Of a stretch of 64,000 nt of DNA, positions 27,044 through 36,202 are shown one piece after another. How positions within the stretch are numbered: position 1 is the first letter of the stretch; the number at the start of each line of letters is the position of its first letter. The notes below the pieces were generated by a model. That model saw only the letters and a program-made list of their open reading frames with translations. It ran no database searches and was not told where the DNA came from. The translations under genes were made by a program, and so were the position numbers. The stretch comes from an uncultured Parabacteroides sp. (GTDB taxonomy: Bacteria; Bacteroidota; Bacteroidia; Bacteroidales; Tannerellaceae). The stretch covers positions 23,758 to 87,757 of the forward strand of contig UQLN01000014.1 in the NCBI GenBank assembly GCA_900541965.1, read 5' to 3'.

Positions 27044-28951
27044 ATGGATAAAAATACAATAATAGGTTTTCTGCTTATTGGAGTAGTATTAATTGCGTTT
27101 ACCTGGTTGAATAAACCTACTCCGGAACAGGTGGAAGCACAGCGCCGGATGCAGGATTCGCTTGCACAGGTGGAGTTGGCAAGGCAGCTTGAACTGAAGA
27201 AAGAAGAGAGTGCGGCTGCAAAAATGGATGATTCGTTGGCGAACCTGCCTGATTCGGTACGGATTGCCCGCTTGCAGACTAATTTCGGCGTTTTTGCCGA
27301 AGCAATGGCAGGCGAGGATGGTTCAACCGTCCTGGAAAATAATTTGCTTGAAATCCGTGTGAGCAATAAAGGTGGACGGATTAGTTATGTCCGTCTGAAA
27401 GAGTATGATAATTATAAGGAAGAACCGCTGGTCCTGTTTGATGAAAACGATTCGAAGTTTGACTTTACGTTGGTGACGGCGAATAATCGCGTAGTCAATA
27501 CCAGCGAATTGTATTTTACTCCGGTAAAAGGTTCCGACCCGAATAGCGTGACGATGCGCCTGAATACAGGAGAAGGCAGTCACCTGGATTTTATCTATAC
27601 AGTGAAACCGGACAATTACATGGTGGAATATACCATCAAAGGTACCGGATTGAACGGTGTATTATCTCCGGGAACAACTTCTCTGGATTTATCCTGGCAG
27701 CAGAAAATCACCCAGCAGGAAAAAGGACGTAAGTTTGAAGACCGTTATGCCACGATTTATTATAAGTTCATGGCTGACGATGTGGAATATCTGAGTGAGA
27801 CGAAAAACGACAGCAAGCAGGTTTCAAACCGTTTGAAGTGGGTGGCTTACAAGGATATGTATTTTTCTTCAATCCTGATTGCCGGCAACGAAGGTTTTGA
27901 GTCTACTACATTGGATTCGAAAATGATGCCGGAAGACAGTCCTTTCCTGAAAGATTACAAAACAACGACCTCTGTGCCTTTCGACCTGAAAGGGAACGAG
28001 GCTACAAACCTGCGTTTTTATTTCGGTCCTAACCAGTTCTCTTTGTTGAAGTCTTTTGATGAAGGCATTTCCAAAGAAAACCAGCTCGACCTGGAAAAGA
28101 TCGTTCCGCTGGGATGGGGTATTTTCCGTTGGGTAAACCAGTTCTTTGTAATTCCTTTGTTTAATTTCCTGGGACAGTTTATCCATAGTTACGGTTTGTT
28201 GATTTTCCTTCTGACGGTAATTGTTAAATTGATTCTGTTCCCGTTGACTTACAAATCTTATATGTCGTCTGCCAAGATGCGTGTATTGCGCCCTCAGGTG
28301 GAAGAACTCAATGCTAAATATCCGGGACAGGATAAGGCCGTGGAGCGTCAGCGTGCAACGATGGAATTGTATAGCCGCGCAGGAGCCAGCCCGATGTCGG
28401 GTTGTGTCCCTATGTTGCTGCAAATGCCTATTTTGATTGCATTGTTCATGTTCTTCCCTTCGGCAATCGAGTTGCGCCACCAGAGTTTCTTATGGGCACA
28501 CGACTTGTCTACCTATGACGCGATAGTAAGCTGGAACACCTATATTCCTATTATCACTCCGTATTTTGGTAACCACATCAGTTTGTTCTGTTTGTTGATG
28601 ACCATTACGAACATTGTCTATACGAAGTTCAATATGGACCAGACCAATACGGGGCAGCAGCAGATGCCGGGTATGAAGGCGATGATGTATCTGATGCCGG
28701 TGATGATGTTGGTATTCTTTAACCAGTACGCATCCGGTTTGACTTACTATTACTTCATTTCCACTTTGATTACTATTGTGCAGACTTTAATCTTCCGTTA
28801 TACAATCAACGAAGACAAGTTGCTGGCTAAACTGGAAGCGAACAAGAAGAAGCCCCAGAAGAAGTCCAGCTTTATGAGGCGTCTGGAAGAAGCCCAGAAA
28901 GCACAACAGGCTCAGTTGGAAAAACAGAAACAACAGAGAAAGAACAGATAA
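27044..28951 (+). CDS. yidC: Membrane protein insertase YidC
   Basis: Inserts and folds inner-membrane proteins, with or without SecYEG. It is 635 residues: an N-terminal helix (NTIIGFLLIGVVLIAFTWL), a large periplasmic domain (about 80-350) and the conserved five-helix core (about 365-590) with NFLGQFIHSYGLLIFLLTVIVK-type segments (in pieces) and MSGCVPMLLQMPILIALF. The tail is rich in Lys and Gln (KKKPQKKSSF...KQQRKNR), as usual for ribosome contact. It is the second gene of the pyrG transcript and is closed by a terminator. Confidence 0.97.
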   Translation: MDKNTIIGFLLIGVVLIAFTWLNKPTPEQVEAQRRMQDSLAQVELARQLELKKEESAAAKMDDSLANLPDSVRIARLQTNFGVFAEAMAGEDGSTVLENNLLEIRVSNKGGRISYVRLKEYDNYKEEPLVLFDENDSKFDFTLVTANNRVVNTSELYFTPVKGSDPNSVTMRLNTGEGSHLDFIYTVKPDNYMVEYTIKGTGLNGVLSPGTTSLDLSWQQKITQQEKGRKFEDRYATIYYKFMADDVEYLSETKNDSKQVSNRLKWVAYKDMYFSSILIAGNEGFESTTLDSKMMPEDSPFLKDYKTTTSVPFDLKGNEATNLRFYFGPNQFSLLKSFDEGISKENQLDLEKIVPLGWGIFRWVNQFFVIPLFNFLGQFIHSYGLLIFLLTVIVKLILFPLTYKSYMSSAKMRVLRPQVEELNAKYPGQDKAVERQRATMELYSRAGASPMSGCVPMLLQMPILIALFMFFPSAIELRHQSFLWAHDLSTYDAIVSWNTYIPIITPYFGNHISLFCLLMTITNIVYTKFNMDQTNTGQQQMPGMKAMMYLMPVMMLVFFNQYASGLTYYYFISTLITIVQTLIFRYTINEDKLLAKLEANKKKPQKKSSFMRRLEEAQKAQQAQLEKQKQQRKNR

Positions 28952-28980
28952 CAACAACTGTTTGATAAGCATAAACAAAA

Positions 28981-29019
28981 AAAAGAGAAATTACTCGTTC
29001 GGGTAATTTCTCTTTTTTT
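28981..29019. terminator. Bidirectional terminator between yidC and kdsB
   Basis: Stem AAAGAGAAATTAC pairing with GTAATTTCTCTTT around an 8-base loop, with A residues before and seven T residues after. It serves both convergent genes. Confidence 0.9.
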
Positions 29020-29034
29020 ATGGAATAAAAAATA

Positions 29035-29790
29035 TTACTTATTTAACCGGAGGAAAGCAAGAGCCTTTTCCATATCTTCCGGAGTATCGATGCCGATTGT
29101 TTCGAGGTCGGTAATGCCCACTTTGATTCTGTATCCGTTTTCAAGCCAGCGAAGCTGTTCAAGGCTTTCGGCCAATTCCAGAGGGGATTGGGGCAGTTGG
29201 GTTATCTCTTTTAGCGTATCGGCGTGATAGGCATATAAGCCGATGTGTTTATAATAAGTATGGTTCGGCAGCCATTCGGTATAATTTTTCCCTCTCATGT
29301 ATGGAATGACAGAACGGCTGAAGTACATGGCTTCATTGTTTTTATTCAATACGACTTTCGGAGAGTTTGGGTTAAACAAGGTAGTTTCAAAATTCCCGTC
29401 CGGGCTGAATGGTTTTACCAATGTGGCAATCTTTACGCTGCCATCGGTAAAGCAAGCTTTTATTGTTTCGATTTGCTCAGGTTGTATAAACGGTTCGTCT
29501 CCCTGTATGTTTACTACCACATCATATCCGTTTCCTACTTTGGTGTATGCTTCGTAACAACGGTCCGTCCCACTGCGGTGTTGGTCGGATGTCATTACGA
29601 CATTCCCCCCGAAAGCCTTCACTGCAGCCTCTATGCGGCCGTCATCAGTCGCAACGCATACGGCATCCAGTACATTGCTTACTTGCTCGTAAACGCGCTG
29701 TATCATCGGTTTGCCCGCCATATCGGCAAGAGGTTTGCCCGGAAAACGGGTGGACGCATAACGTGCCGGTATTATTCCTATGAATTTCAT
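29035..29790 (-). CDS. kdsB: 3-deoxy-manno-octulosonate cytidylyltransferase (CMP-Kdo synthetase)
   Basis: Activates Kdo with CTP for the inner core of lipopolysaccharide. It is 251 residues with the conserved start IGIIPARYASTRFPGKPL, the motifs TDDGRIEAAV, NIQGDEPFIQPEQI and SRSVIPYMRG, and the end IDTPEDMEKAL. It starts 13 bases after the stop of the antiporter gene on the same strand, so the two are probably one transcript. Confidence 0.97.
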   Translation of the reverse strand: MKFIGIIPARYASTRFPGKPLADMAGKPMIQRVYEQVSNVLDAVCVATDDGRIEAAVKAFGGNVVMTSDQHRSGTDRCYEAYTKVGNGYDVVVNIQGDEPFIQPEQIETIKACFTDGSVKIATLVKPFSPDGNFETTLFNPNSPKVVLNKNNEAMYFSRSVIPYMRGKNYTEWLPNHTYYKHIGLYAYHADTLKEITQLPQSPLELAESLEQLRWLENGYRIKVGITDLETIGIDTPEDMEKALAFLRLNK

Positions 29791-29803
29791 CTTTTATATG
29801 TAT

Positions 29804-32068
29804 TTAATTAGTTACAGGTTTGCCTTCGCTCAGCCGGAGTACTTTTTCATGTTCGCCTACAATCCAGACAATATCGCCTTCCATGAATACGGTGGTCGGC
29901 TCGGGATTTTTGATGGAGGTAGCGCCTCTTTCTATACCGATAACGAGGCAGGCTGCCTTATCTCTGATTCCGGATTCCAGAATGGTCCGTCCAATCAGAT
30001 GTGAACCTTCTGCTATAAAGAACTGCTCGATGTTTACTTCTTTGGATTCCTGAATGGAAAGCTGCTGGCTTCTATACCGTTCTTCAAGATATTTGCGGAA
30101 ATGTTCCAGGTCGCTGTCAGCACCTACTACAACCAGTTTATCGAAGGGATATAACCGTTCCGAACCTCCGGGGATATTGATACGCCGGTTTCCCCGGATA
30201 ATGGTGACTACATTCACATTGCATTTCTGCCGGAAATTGAGTTCCTTCAATGTTTTGCCCATACTGGGTGAATTTTGTTTTACTTCAAAGTCGGCAAGGT
30301 GAAGGTCGCGTTCCAGCATATGGTTGGCAAAACGTTGGTTGATAGGGGCATTCTTTTCTTTTTCCAGTTCGCGTGCCGTCAGGTTGGTGAAGAAATGGCG
30401 CTCCATAAGGATGGACTGTTTCTTAAGCCGCTTGGAAAATATGACAATGGCTATTACCGAGCCTGCGATAGCCAGCATAATACCGGCGGCAATATTCAGC
30501 AATTTGGCAACGGGCAACATCACAAGCCCGATACATAGTATGATACGTAATATAATCAAAGAAACCAAAGGACCCCGGTTGTATTTGTTATCCTGCCATA
30601 ATTGCTGGAATTCTGCGGAATGGTTCTTCTTCATCATAATGGCACGCAGCATCGGTGCAATAAGTAGCAATATGATGAGAAGCGATAGAATATTCCCTTG
30701 GATGCCATGTATTTCCTTTGTGATAACAGGCGAGATGAATTGAAGCCAGATAAATATCAGTACCAGGGTGACGGCAGTGTAGGTGCCGACAATGCGAAGA
30801 AGGGCTTTCAGCAGCTTGTTCCAGGCGCTTTTTTGCCGGATGGTATTGGAACCGGATGAGTACCGTTCGATAAACTTCCTCCACGATACCGGAATAATAC
30901 GGTCGGCAACCCGGAATGCGGGTTCTGCTACCCGTATCATGTAAGGAGTGAAGAATGTGGTGATGACAGATACGGCGACAACAATCGGATACAGGAAGTT
31001 GCTGGTTACGCCAAGCGTCAGTCCTAATGATGCGATGATAAAGGCAAATTCTCCGATTTGAGCCAGTGAGAAACCGGACTGTATGGAGACTTTAAGGGAT
31101 TGTCCGGATAGGAGCACCCCGAAACTTGCAAATATGATTTGCCCTGCCATTACGACAACGGTCAGGATTAAAATCGGAATCTTATATTGCCAGAGCAATG
31201 CCGGGTCTATTAGCATACCGACGGAGACGAAGAAAATAGCTCCGAACAAGTCTTTCACCGGTTTAATCAGGTGGTCTATATGTTCCGCTTCAATTGTTTC
31301 TGCAAGGATAGACCCCATGACGAAAGCTCCCAATGCCGATGAGAAACCGGCTTTTGTCGCAATCATAACCATTCCCAGGCATAGGCCGAGGCTGACAATC
31401 AGCAATGTCTCGTCATTCAGTAATTTCTTTGCTTTCTTAAGGAAAGAGGGGATAAGGTAAATGCCTATTACAAAACAGAAAAGCAGGAATACTCCGAGTT
31501 TGACCACACTGTTCAGCAACTCCATGCCTTCTACATGTTTACTGACAGCCAGAGTGGAAAGCAATACCATCAGTAAAACGGCGAAAAGGTCTTCTACAAC
31601 CAATATGCCGAAGACAACCCCGGCAAAGCGTTGGTTTCGTAAGCCCAAGTCGTCGAATGCTTTAAATATGATGGTAGTGGAAGACATGGAGAGCATTCCT
31701 CCGAGAAAGATGCTGTTCATATGTCCCCAACCCAGCAGAAGCCCGATGCTGTACCCGAACGTCATCATCCCGATTACAACCGTGATGGCTCCGATAACGG
31801 CTGTACCGCCCACTTTCATTAGTTTCTTGAAACTGAAATCGAGTCCTAAGGCAAACAGGAGGAATATAACACCTATATCCGCCCAGATCCGGATACTTTC
31901 GACGTCTGTTACTGTCGGTATTTGTTCGATGGAGGGGCCGGCAAGGATACCGGCTACAATATACCCGAGGACAACCGGTTGCTTCAGTTTCTTGAAAAGC
32001 AAAGTGACCAGTCCGGCAGAAATCAGAATCACTGCCAGGTCCGAGATGAGTGTAGGTATCTGAGACAT
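29804..32068 (-). CDS. Monovalent cation:proton antiporter (CPA2/KefB type) with C-terminal RCK_C domains
   Basis: An inner-membrane transporter exchanging Na+ or K+ for protons, 754 residues. The first 380 residues form the Na+/H+ exchanger domain (LKQPVVLGYIVAGILAGPS, IGVIFLLFALGLDFSFKKL, SALGAFVMGSILAET, FGAIFFVSVGMLIDP). Further helices follow at about 420-540. Two TrkA_C/RCK_C domains end the protein (about 600-670 and 680-745), suggesting ligand control. No TrkA_N domain is evident between them. The ion is not predictable. It has a divergent promoter with the AlbA_2 gene. Confidence 0.92.
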   Translation of the reverse strand: MSQIPTLISDLAVILISAGLVTLLFKKLKQPVVLGYIVAGILAGPSIEQIPTVTDVESIRIWADIGVIFLLFALGLDFSFKKLMKVGGTAVIGAITVVIGMMTFGYSIGLLLGWGHMNSIFLGGMLSMSSTTIIFKAFDDLGLRNQRFAGVVFGILVVEDLFAVLLMVLLSTLAVSKHVEGMELLNSVVKLGVFLLFCFVIGIYLIPSFLKKAKKLLNDETLLIVSLGLCLGMVMIATKAGFSSALGAFVMGSILAETIEAEHIDHLIKPVKDLFGAIFFVSVGMLIDPALLWQYKIPILILTVVVMAGQIIFASFGVLLSGQSLKVSIQSGFSLAQIGEFAFIIASLGLTLGVTSNFLYPIVVAVSVITTFFTPYMIRVAEPAFRVADRIIPVSWRKFIERYSSGSNTIRQKSAWNKLLKALLRIVGTYTAVTLVLIFIWLQFISPVITKEIHGIQGNILSLLIILLLIAPMLRAIMMKKNHSAEFQQLWQDNKYNRGPLVSLIILRIILCIGLVMLPVAKLLNIAAGIMLAIAGSVIAIVIFSKRLKKQSILMERHFFTNLTARELEKEKNAPINQRFANHMLERDLHLADFEVKQNSPSMGKTLKELNFRQKCNVNVVTIIRGNRRINIPGGSERLYPFDKLVVVGADSDLEHFRKYLEERYRSQQLSIQESKEVNIEQFFIAEGSHLIGRTILESGIRDKAACLVIGIERGATSIKNPEPTTVFMEGDIVWIVGEHEKVLRLSEGKPVTN

Positions 32069-32086
32069 GCTTTCGTTGTTTTTCTG

Positions 32087-32117
32087 TTGGCAAAGTTATG
32101 TATTTATTTTAATTTTG
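32087..32117 (+). promoter_or_regulatory. Promoter of the AlbA_2 gene
   Basis: TTG at 32087-32089, a 20-base spacer, TAATTTTG at 32110-32117. The start of transcription falls near 32124, which supports the start codon at 32139 rather than the upstream ATG at 32067. Confidence 0.65.
32091..32098 (-). promoter_or_regulatory. -7 box of the antiporter-kdsB transcript
   Basis: TAACTTTG on the minus strand, a perfect TAnnTTTG box about 25 bases before the antiporter start. It lies beside the -33 element of the divergent gene. Confidence 0.55.
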
Positions 32118-32138
32118 TCCGACAAACAATCTGCCAAA

Positions 32139-32789
32139 ATGAAGAAGAAACATCCGATAGAAGCGTTGATAGAGCAGGGAGAACACCAGCAACTGGATTT
32201 TAAGTTTGAAGTGAGCGACAGTAAGAAGATTGCCCGTACATTAAGTGCATTTGCCAATACGGACGGCGGCCGGTTGCTGATAGGTGTGAAAGATAATGGA
32301 AATATATCCGGTGTCCGCAGTGAAGAAGAATATTATATGATAGAGGCAGCTTCGAAAATGTATACCCGTCCGGAAGTCCCGTTCGAAGCAACCCGTTGGG
32401 ATATAAACGGCAAAACGGTTCTGGAGGTTTATATAGCCCCCAGTCCGGATAAACCGCATTCCGCTCCTGATAAAGACGATAAATATAAGGCGTATATCCG
32501 TGTAGCGGACGAAAATATATTAGCGAATGATGTATTGGTACTTGCCTGGCAGAAGAAACATAAACAAACCGGTACGCTCCTTAAAATAAGCAAGCCGGTG
32601 GAAAGCCTGTTCGCTTATCTGGAAAATCATCCGTTTATCAATATCAGCCAGTTTTGCCGCGTCGGCAGAATCAATCATTATGTGGCACGTAGTATATTGA
32701 GCGACCTGCTTGCAATCAGTGCCTTGCAATATGTGGTTGTAGACAAGCGCATCATGTATAAGCGGGTCCCGGAAACATTGCAGGCCTGA
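32139..32789 (+). CDS. AlbA_2 (Schlafen-type) domain protein with C-terminal winged helix
   Basis: A 216-residue predicted DNA- or RNA-binding protein. The N-terminal AlbA_2 domain (about 5-125) shows the motifs QLDFKFEVSDSKKIARTLSAFANTDGG (in pieces) and LLIGVKDNGNISGV, typical of this family. The C-terminal part (about 150-210) looks like a winged helix (ISQFCRVGRINHYVARSILSDL). It is widespread in Bacteroidetes, and its role is unknown; transcriptional regulation is a guess. The start at 32139 is supported by the promoter at 32087-32117. It converges with the NfeD gene. Confidence 0.85.
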   Translation: MKKKHPIEALIEQGEHQQLDFKFEVSDSKKIARTLSAFANTDGGRLLIGVKDNGNISGVRSEEEYYMIEAASKMYTRPEVPFEATRWDINGKTVLEVYIAPSPDKPHSAPDKDDKYKAYIRVADENILANDVLVLAWQKKHKQTGTLLKISKPVESLFAYLENHPFINISQFCRVGRINHYVARSILSDLLAISALQYVVVDKRIMYKRVPETLQA

Positions 32790-32798
32790 GAGGGGGCT

Positions 32799-34178
32799 TT
32801 ATTCCCCCTCGACATACACTTGTGCGTTTTCAAAACGGATGACTTTGATTTTTTCCCCTTTCTCGATAAATCCGGATTCGGATACGGCATCGTAAAATTC
32901 TCCGTCTATAATCACTTTGCCGGAAAGGCGCAATACGGTTGCCGCTATGCCTTCTTTTCCTATTAATGAAGACAGGTCGGGACTTGAAATCGCATCTTCG
33001 AGGTCCTTGTTCAATGCAACTTTCCGGAAGATACCCCGGTGTCCTATCTTATTGGAAAGCCATATGACCAGTACGAAGCCGAGAACCAGGCCGATTAACA
33101 CAATAAAGACCGCTTCACCTAAATCTTTCCCGCTGACCTGTTCGAAATCAAAATCCTTGTTGTCCAGCAAGCTCATAGTCAATCCGCCTACCACCAGGAC
33201 TATGCCACTTATGCCCGCCACTCCGAAGCCGGGTATGACGAATATTTCTGCTGCAATCAACAGGACGCCAATGATGAAAATTAAAATTTCCCAGTTCGCC
33301 GCAAGTCCGTCGAGATATAAAGGAGCGAAATAAAGGATGGCGGCAACTAAAGCGGCAGCCGATGGGAAGCCTAATCCCGGAGTCTGCATCTCAAAATAAA
33401 TGCCTCCTATAATAATGATAATAAGCAGGGACTGGAGGACAGGACTCATTAAAAAGCCTTTCATGTCATCGTACCAGCTTGGCTGGTAGGTTTTCATTTG
33501 GTAATCTTTGTATCCGATATATTGGGTAATCACTTCGTCCGGCGTTTCGGCTATGCCGTCGCAATATCCCCATTTCAGGGCTTCTTCGGCTGTAAGGGTC
33601 AGTACTTTTCCCGTATCGACCAGATTCGGTATTACAATACGTTCGTCGACCATCGCTTCGGCAATTTTCGGATCGCGTATCCATTTATAGGTCGTATCCC
33701 TTCCTTGTATAATCGTGTCCTTTCCATGGGCTTCGGCAGTAGAACGCATCATCGACCGCATATAGGACTGGTATTTGTCGGGCATGGCACTGCCTGTCTG
33801 GTTTACGACGGTTGCAGCCCCAATATTCGCCCCTTTTCTCATAAATATTTTTTTACCGGCGATAGAGATAAGTGCTCCCGCCGAAGCTGCATTATTGTCA
33901 ATGAATATATAAACAGGGATAGGATTATATAAAATTGCAGTACGCATGGAGTCGGCTGCATCTACCTGCCCGCCATATGTGTTCAGGTGGATCAGTATGG
34001 CATCGGCTTTCAGCGAATCGGCTTCCGATAATCCGTTACGCAGATAGATTCGTGTTGTGTTGTCTATCTCTTTTTGTATATTTATCTTGTAAACTAAAGG
34101 CTGGTCTTTTGCTACTGACATAAAGGAGGTTAGCAGTAGCATCATGATCATAGGGAGGAACGCGTGTTGTTTTGTCAT
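32799..34178 (-). CDS. NfeD-family membrane serine protease (ClpP-like, long form)
   Basis: A 459-residue inner-membrane protease. The N-terminal signal sequence (MPMIMMLLLTSFMSVA-like) is followed by a ClpP/crotonase-fold protease domain (about 30-235). This has LNTYGGQVDAADSM, the serine nucleophile in NNAASAGALIS, and a candidate base lysine in MPDKYQSYMRS. Four to five helices follow (about 245-380), then the C-terminal OB-fold NfeD domain (LIGKEGIAATVLRLSGKVIIDGEFYDAVSESG). Long-form NfeD proteins are linked to membrane quality control and usually work with a stomatin-like SPFH protein. No such gene is adjacent here. Confidence 0.93.
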   Translation of the reverse strand: MTKQHAFLPMIMMLLLTSFMSVAKDQPLVYKINIQKEIDNTTRIYLRNGLSEADSLKADAILIHLNTYGGQVDAADSMRTAILYNPIPVYIFIDNNAASAGALISIAGKKIFMRKGANIGAATVVNQTGSAMPDKYQSYMRSMMRSTAEAHGKDTIIQGRDTTYKWIRDPKIAEAMVDERIVIPNLVDTGKVLTLTAEEALKWGYCDGIAETPDEVITQYIGYKDYQMKTYQPSWYDDMKGFLMSPVLQSLLIIIIIGGIYFEMQTPGLGFPSAAALVAAILYFAPLYLDGLAANWEILIFIIGVLLIAAEIFVIPGFGVAGISGIVLVVGGLTMSLLDNKDFDFEQVSGKDLGEAVFIVLIGLVLGFVLVIWLSNKIGHRGIFRKVALNKDLEDAISSPDLSSLIGKEGIAATVLRLSGKVIIDGEFYDAVSESGFIEKGEKIKVIRFENAQVYVEGE

Positions 34179-34366
34179 GTTACTTTTTCTTTATAATAAA
34201 TGTACTTGATTTCAAATTATAACTTGTTGTTGTAAATTCTGTAATTATGACCGTTCGAAAACTTGTAAATGTCGCTCATTTTCAGTTTGATTTGTTATAA
34301 ATATATTAAGTTACGATTTTTAATATTAATAATCCTCAAACAAGGTAGAAATTAAAATATTCTTGC

Positions 34367-34374
34367 TACATTTG
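34367..34374 (+). promoter_or_regulatory. -7 box of the ECF sigma gene, with TTAAC direct repeat downstream
   Basis: TACATTTG at 34367-34374 is a perfect -7 box. About 30 bases downstream, in the predicted leader, two TTAAC motifs stand exactly 10 bases apart (34405-34409 and 34415-34419). The same spaced motif, reversed, occurs upstream of degQ. The 34179-34440 gap holds nothing else recognisable. Confidence 0.5.
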
Positions 34375-34440
34375 TGATGTCCTTCAACTGAAAAATGAAA
34401 GATATTAACCGGTATTAACCTTCATAAAAAACAACTTAGT

Positions 34441-34950
34441 ATGAATGCTTTGCAATTTCAGAAAAAATTATTGAGCATGCAAGAAAATATGATGAATTTT
34501 GCTTTAATGCTCACAGCGAATCGGGATGATGCGCAGGATTTGATGCAAGATACAACTCTCAAAGTTTTAGATAATCAAGAAAAGTTTGTTGATAACATTA
34601 ATTTTAAGGGCTGGGTCTTGACCGTAATGCGCAATATCTTTATAAACAATTATCATAAGATTGTGCGCACACAAACAGTAGTCGATCAAGGCGTTGATCT
34701 ATACAACTTGGATATTGTAAATGACTCGGGTTTTGATTCTCCTGACGGAGCTTATCAAATCAAGGAAATAACGAAAGCGATTAACAGTCTGAATGATGAA
34801 CTTAAGATTCCGTTTTCAATGTTTCTGAGTGGTTATAAGTATAATGAAATAGCTGATAAACTATGTGTGCCTCTGGGTACGGTAAAGAGCCGTATATTCT
34901 TTGCCCGTCAAGAGTTACAAAAAGTTTTGAAAGATTTTCATCAGGGATAA
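34441..34950 (+). CDS. ECF-type RNA polymerase sigma factor
   Basis: A 169-residue alternative sigma factor. Region 2 (about 10-80) has MMNFALMLTANRDDAQDLMQDTTLKVL and the -10-binding part FKGWVLTVMRNIFINNYHK (each in family form). Region 4 (about 115-165) has the helix-turn-helix YNEIADKLCVPLGTVKSRIFFARQEL. There is no adjacent anti-sigma factor gene; the neighbours are the divergent NfeD protease and a threonine aldolase. So control may be transcriptional or through a remote partner. A terminator closes the transcript. Confidence 0.94.
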   Translation: MNALQFQKKLLSMQENMMNFALMLTANRDDAQDLMQDTTLKVLDNQEKFVDNINFKGWVLTVMRNIFINNYHKIVRTQTVVDQGVDLYNLDIVNDSGFDSPDGAYQIKEITKAINSLNDELKIPFSMFLSGYKYNEIADKLCVPLGTVKSRIFFARQELQKVLKDFHQG

Positions 34951-34976
34951 ACCTTTATTAAAAATTATATAATACG

Positions 34977-35017
34977 AAAAAGCGGGAATGTCCGGAAGGA
35001 TATTTCCGCTTTTTTTA
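34977..35017 (+). terminator. Terminator after the ECF sigma gene
   Basis: Stem AAAAAGCGGGAATGTCC pairing, with wobble pairs, with GGATATTTCCGCTTTTT, followed by a T run. Confidence 0.85.
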
Positions 35018-35053
35018 GTTTCGTAAATACAAGATACTTAAAGAATAAATCGT

Positions 35054-35061
35054 TACTTTTG
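35054..35061 (+). promoter_or_regulatory. -7 box of the threonine aldolase gene
   Basis: TACTTTTG, a perfect TAnnTTTG box 20 bases before the start codon. A -33 element is not evident. Confidence 0.5.
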
Positions 35062-35081
35062 GCGCAAAATTCGGAAAAACA

Positions 35082-36101
35082 ATGAGAAGTTTTGCAAGTG
35101 ACAACAATTCAGGGGTGCATCCTCTGGTTTTAGAAGCTGTGATAAAGGCCAACGATAACCATGCGGTAGGTTATGGAGACGACCCCTGGACGGAGGCTGC
35201 TACAGCTAAGATAAAAGAAGTGTTTGGTGATGAAGCATCGCCTTTTTTGGTTTTTAACGGAACCGGTGCAAATTCAGTGGCATTGCAGGCTGTTACCCGC
35301 CCGTTTAATAGTATATTATGTGCTGAAACAGCTCATATAAACGTGGATGAGTGCGGAGCCCCGGCAAGAATGACAGGGTGTGCGGTGGTTCCGATTGCTA
35401 CCCGGGATGGAAAACTTACGCCTGAGCTGATTCGCCCGCATCTTCACAATTTCGGTTTTTGCCATCATTCGCAGCCGAAAGTTGTTTATATTTCCCAGGT
35501 TTCCGAATTAGGTACAGTGTATACGATAGAAGAGGTGAAAGCAATAGCTGATTTACTTCATTCTTACAATATGTATCTGCATATGGATGGCGCCCGCCTG
35601 GCCAATGCCTGTGTGTTCCTGAATTGTTCCATGAAAGAAGTAACAGTGGATGCCGGAGTGGATATCCTGAGCTTCGGCGGTACCAAGAACGGGATGATGA
35701 TGGGAGAAGCTGTTGTTTCTTTCCATCCTGAAATTACTGAAAACCTTCAATATTACAGGAAACAGTCAGCCCAGTTGGCATCAAAGCTCCGTTATCTTTC
35801 CTGCCAGTTTATTCCTTATCTTGAAAACAATCTTTGGCAGGAAAATGCCCGGAAAGCAAATCGCATGGCTCTTAAACTGGTGGATGTGTTGAAACAATAT
35901 CCGCAAATCAAATTTACACAAAAGATAGAATCCAACCAGATCTTCTTTACGATTCCTGCCGGGCAGAGAAAGAAATTGCAGGAAAAGTATTTCTTCTATA
36001 TGTGGAACGAAGGGGCGGATGAAGCGCGTCTGGTGACTTCCTGGGATACGTCGGATGAAGATATCGCTGCGATAGAACAAACTCTTAAAGAGATATTCTG
36101 A
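35082..36101 (+). CDS. Low-specificity L-threonine aldolase (PLP enzyme)
   Basis: A fold-type I PLP enzyme of the beta-eliminating lyase/threonine aldolase family, cleaving threonine or allo-threonine to glycine and acetaldehyde. It has 339 residues. Visible motifs are the N-terminal SDNNSGVHP, YGDDPWT, FNGTGANSVAL, ETAHINVDECGAP, the PLP-phosphate region and HMDGARLANA, and the lysine that forms the Schiff base in LSFGGTKNGMM. It is monocistronic. Glycine supplied here could feed the one-carbon pool together with gcvT elsewhere in the window. Stereospecificity cannot be assigned. Confidence 0.92.
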   Translation: MRSFASDNNSGVHPLVLEAVIKANDNHAVGYGDDPWTEAATAKIKEVFGDEASPFLVFNGTGANSVALQAVTRPFNSILCAETAHINVDECGAPARMTGCAVVPIATRDGKLTPELIRPHLHNFGFCHHSQPKVVYISQVSELGTVYTIEEVKAIADLLHSYNMYLHMDGARLANACVFLNCSMKEVTVDAGVDILSFGGTKNGMMMGEAVVSFHPEITENLQYYRKQSAQLASKLRYLSCQFIPYLENNLWQENARKANRMALKLVDVLKQYPQIKFTQKIESNQIFFTIPAGQRKKLQEKYFFYMWNEGADEARLVTSWDTSDEDIAAIEQTLKEIF

Positions 36102-36164
36102 TTGTATACATAAGCTTTTGTTCTGAAAAGTTCGCGCAAAATTAATCATTTCCTCCTTTTTTAC

Positions 36165-36172
36165 TATTTTTG
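36165..36172 (+). promoter_or_regulatory. -7 box of the double phosphoesterase gene
   Basis: TATTTTTG, a perfect TAnnTTTG box, about 30 bases before the ATG at 36203, which supports that start rather than an upstream in-frame codon at 36170. Confidence 0.55.
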
Positions 36173-36202
36173 CCCTCTATTAATCAGATAGAAAATAGCT
36201 AT

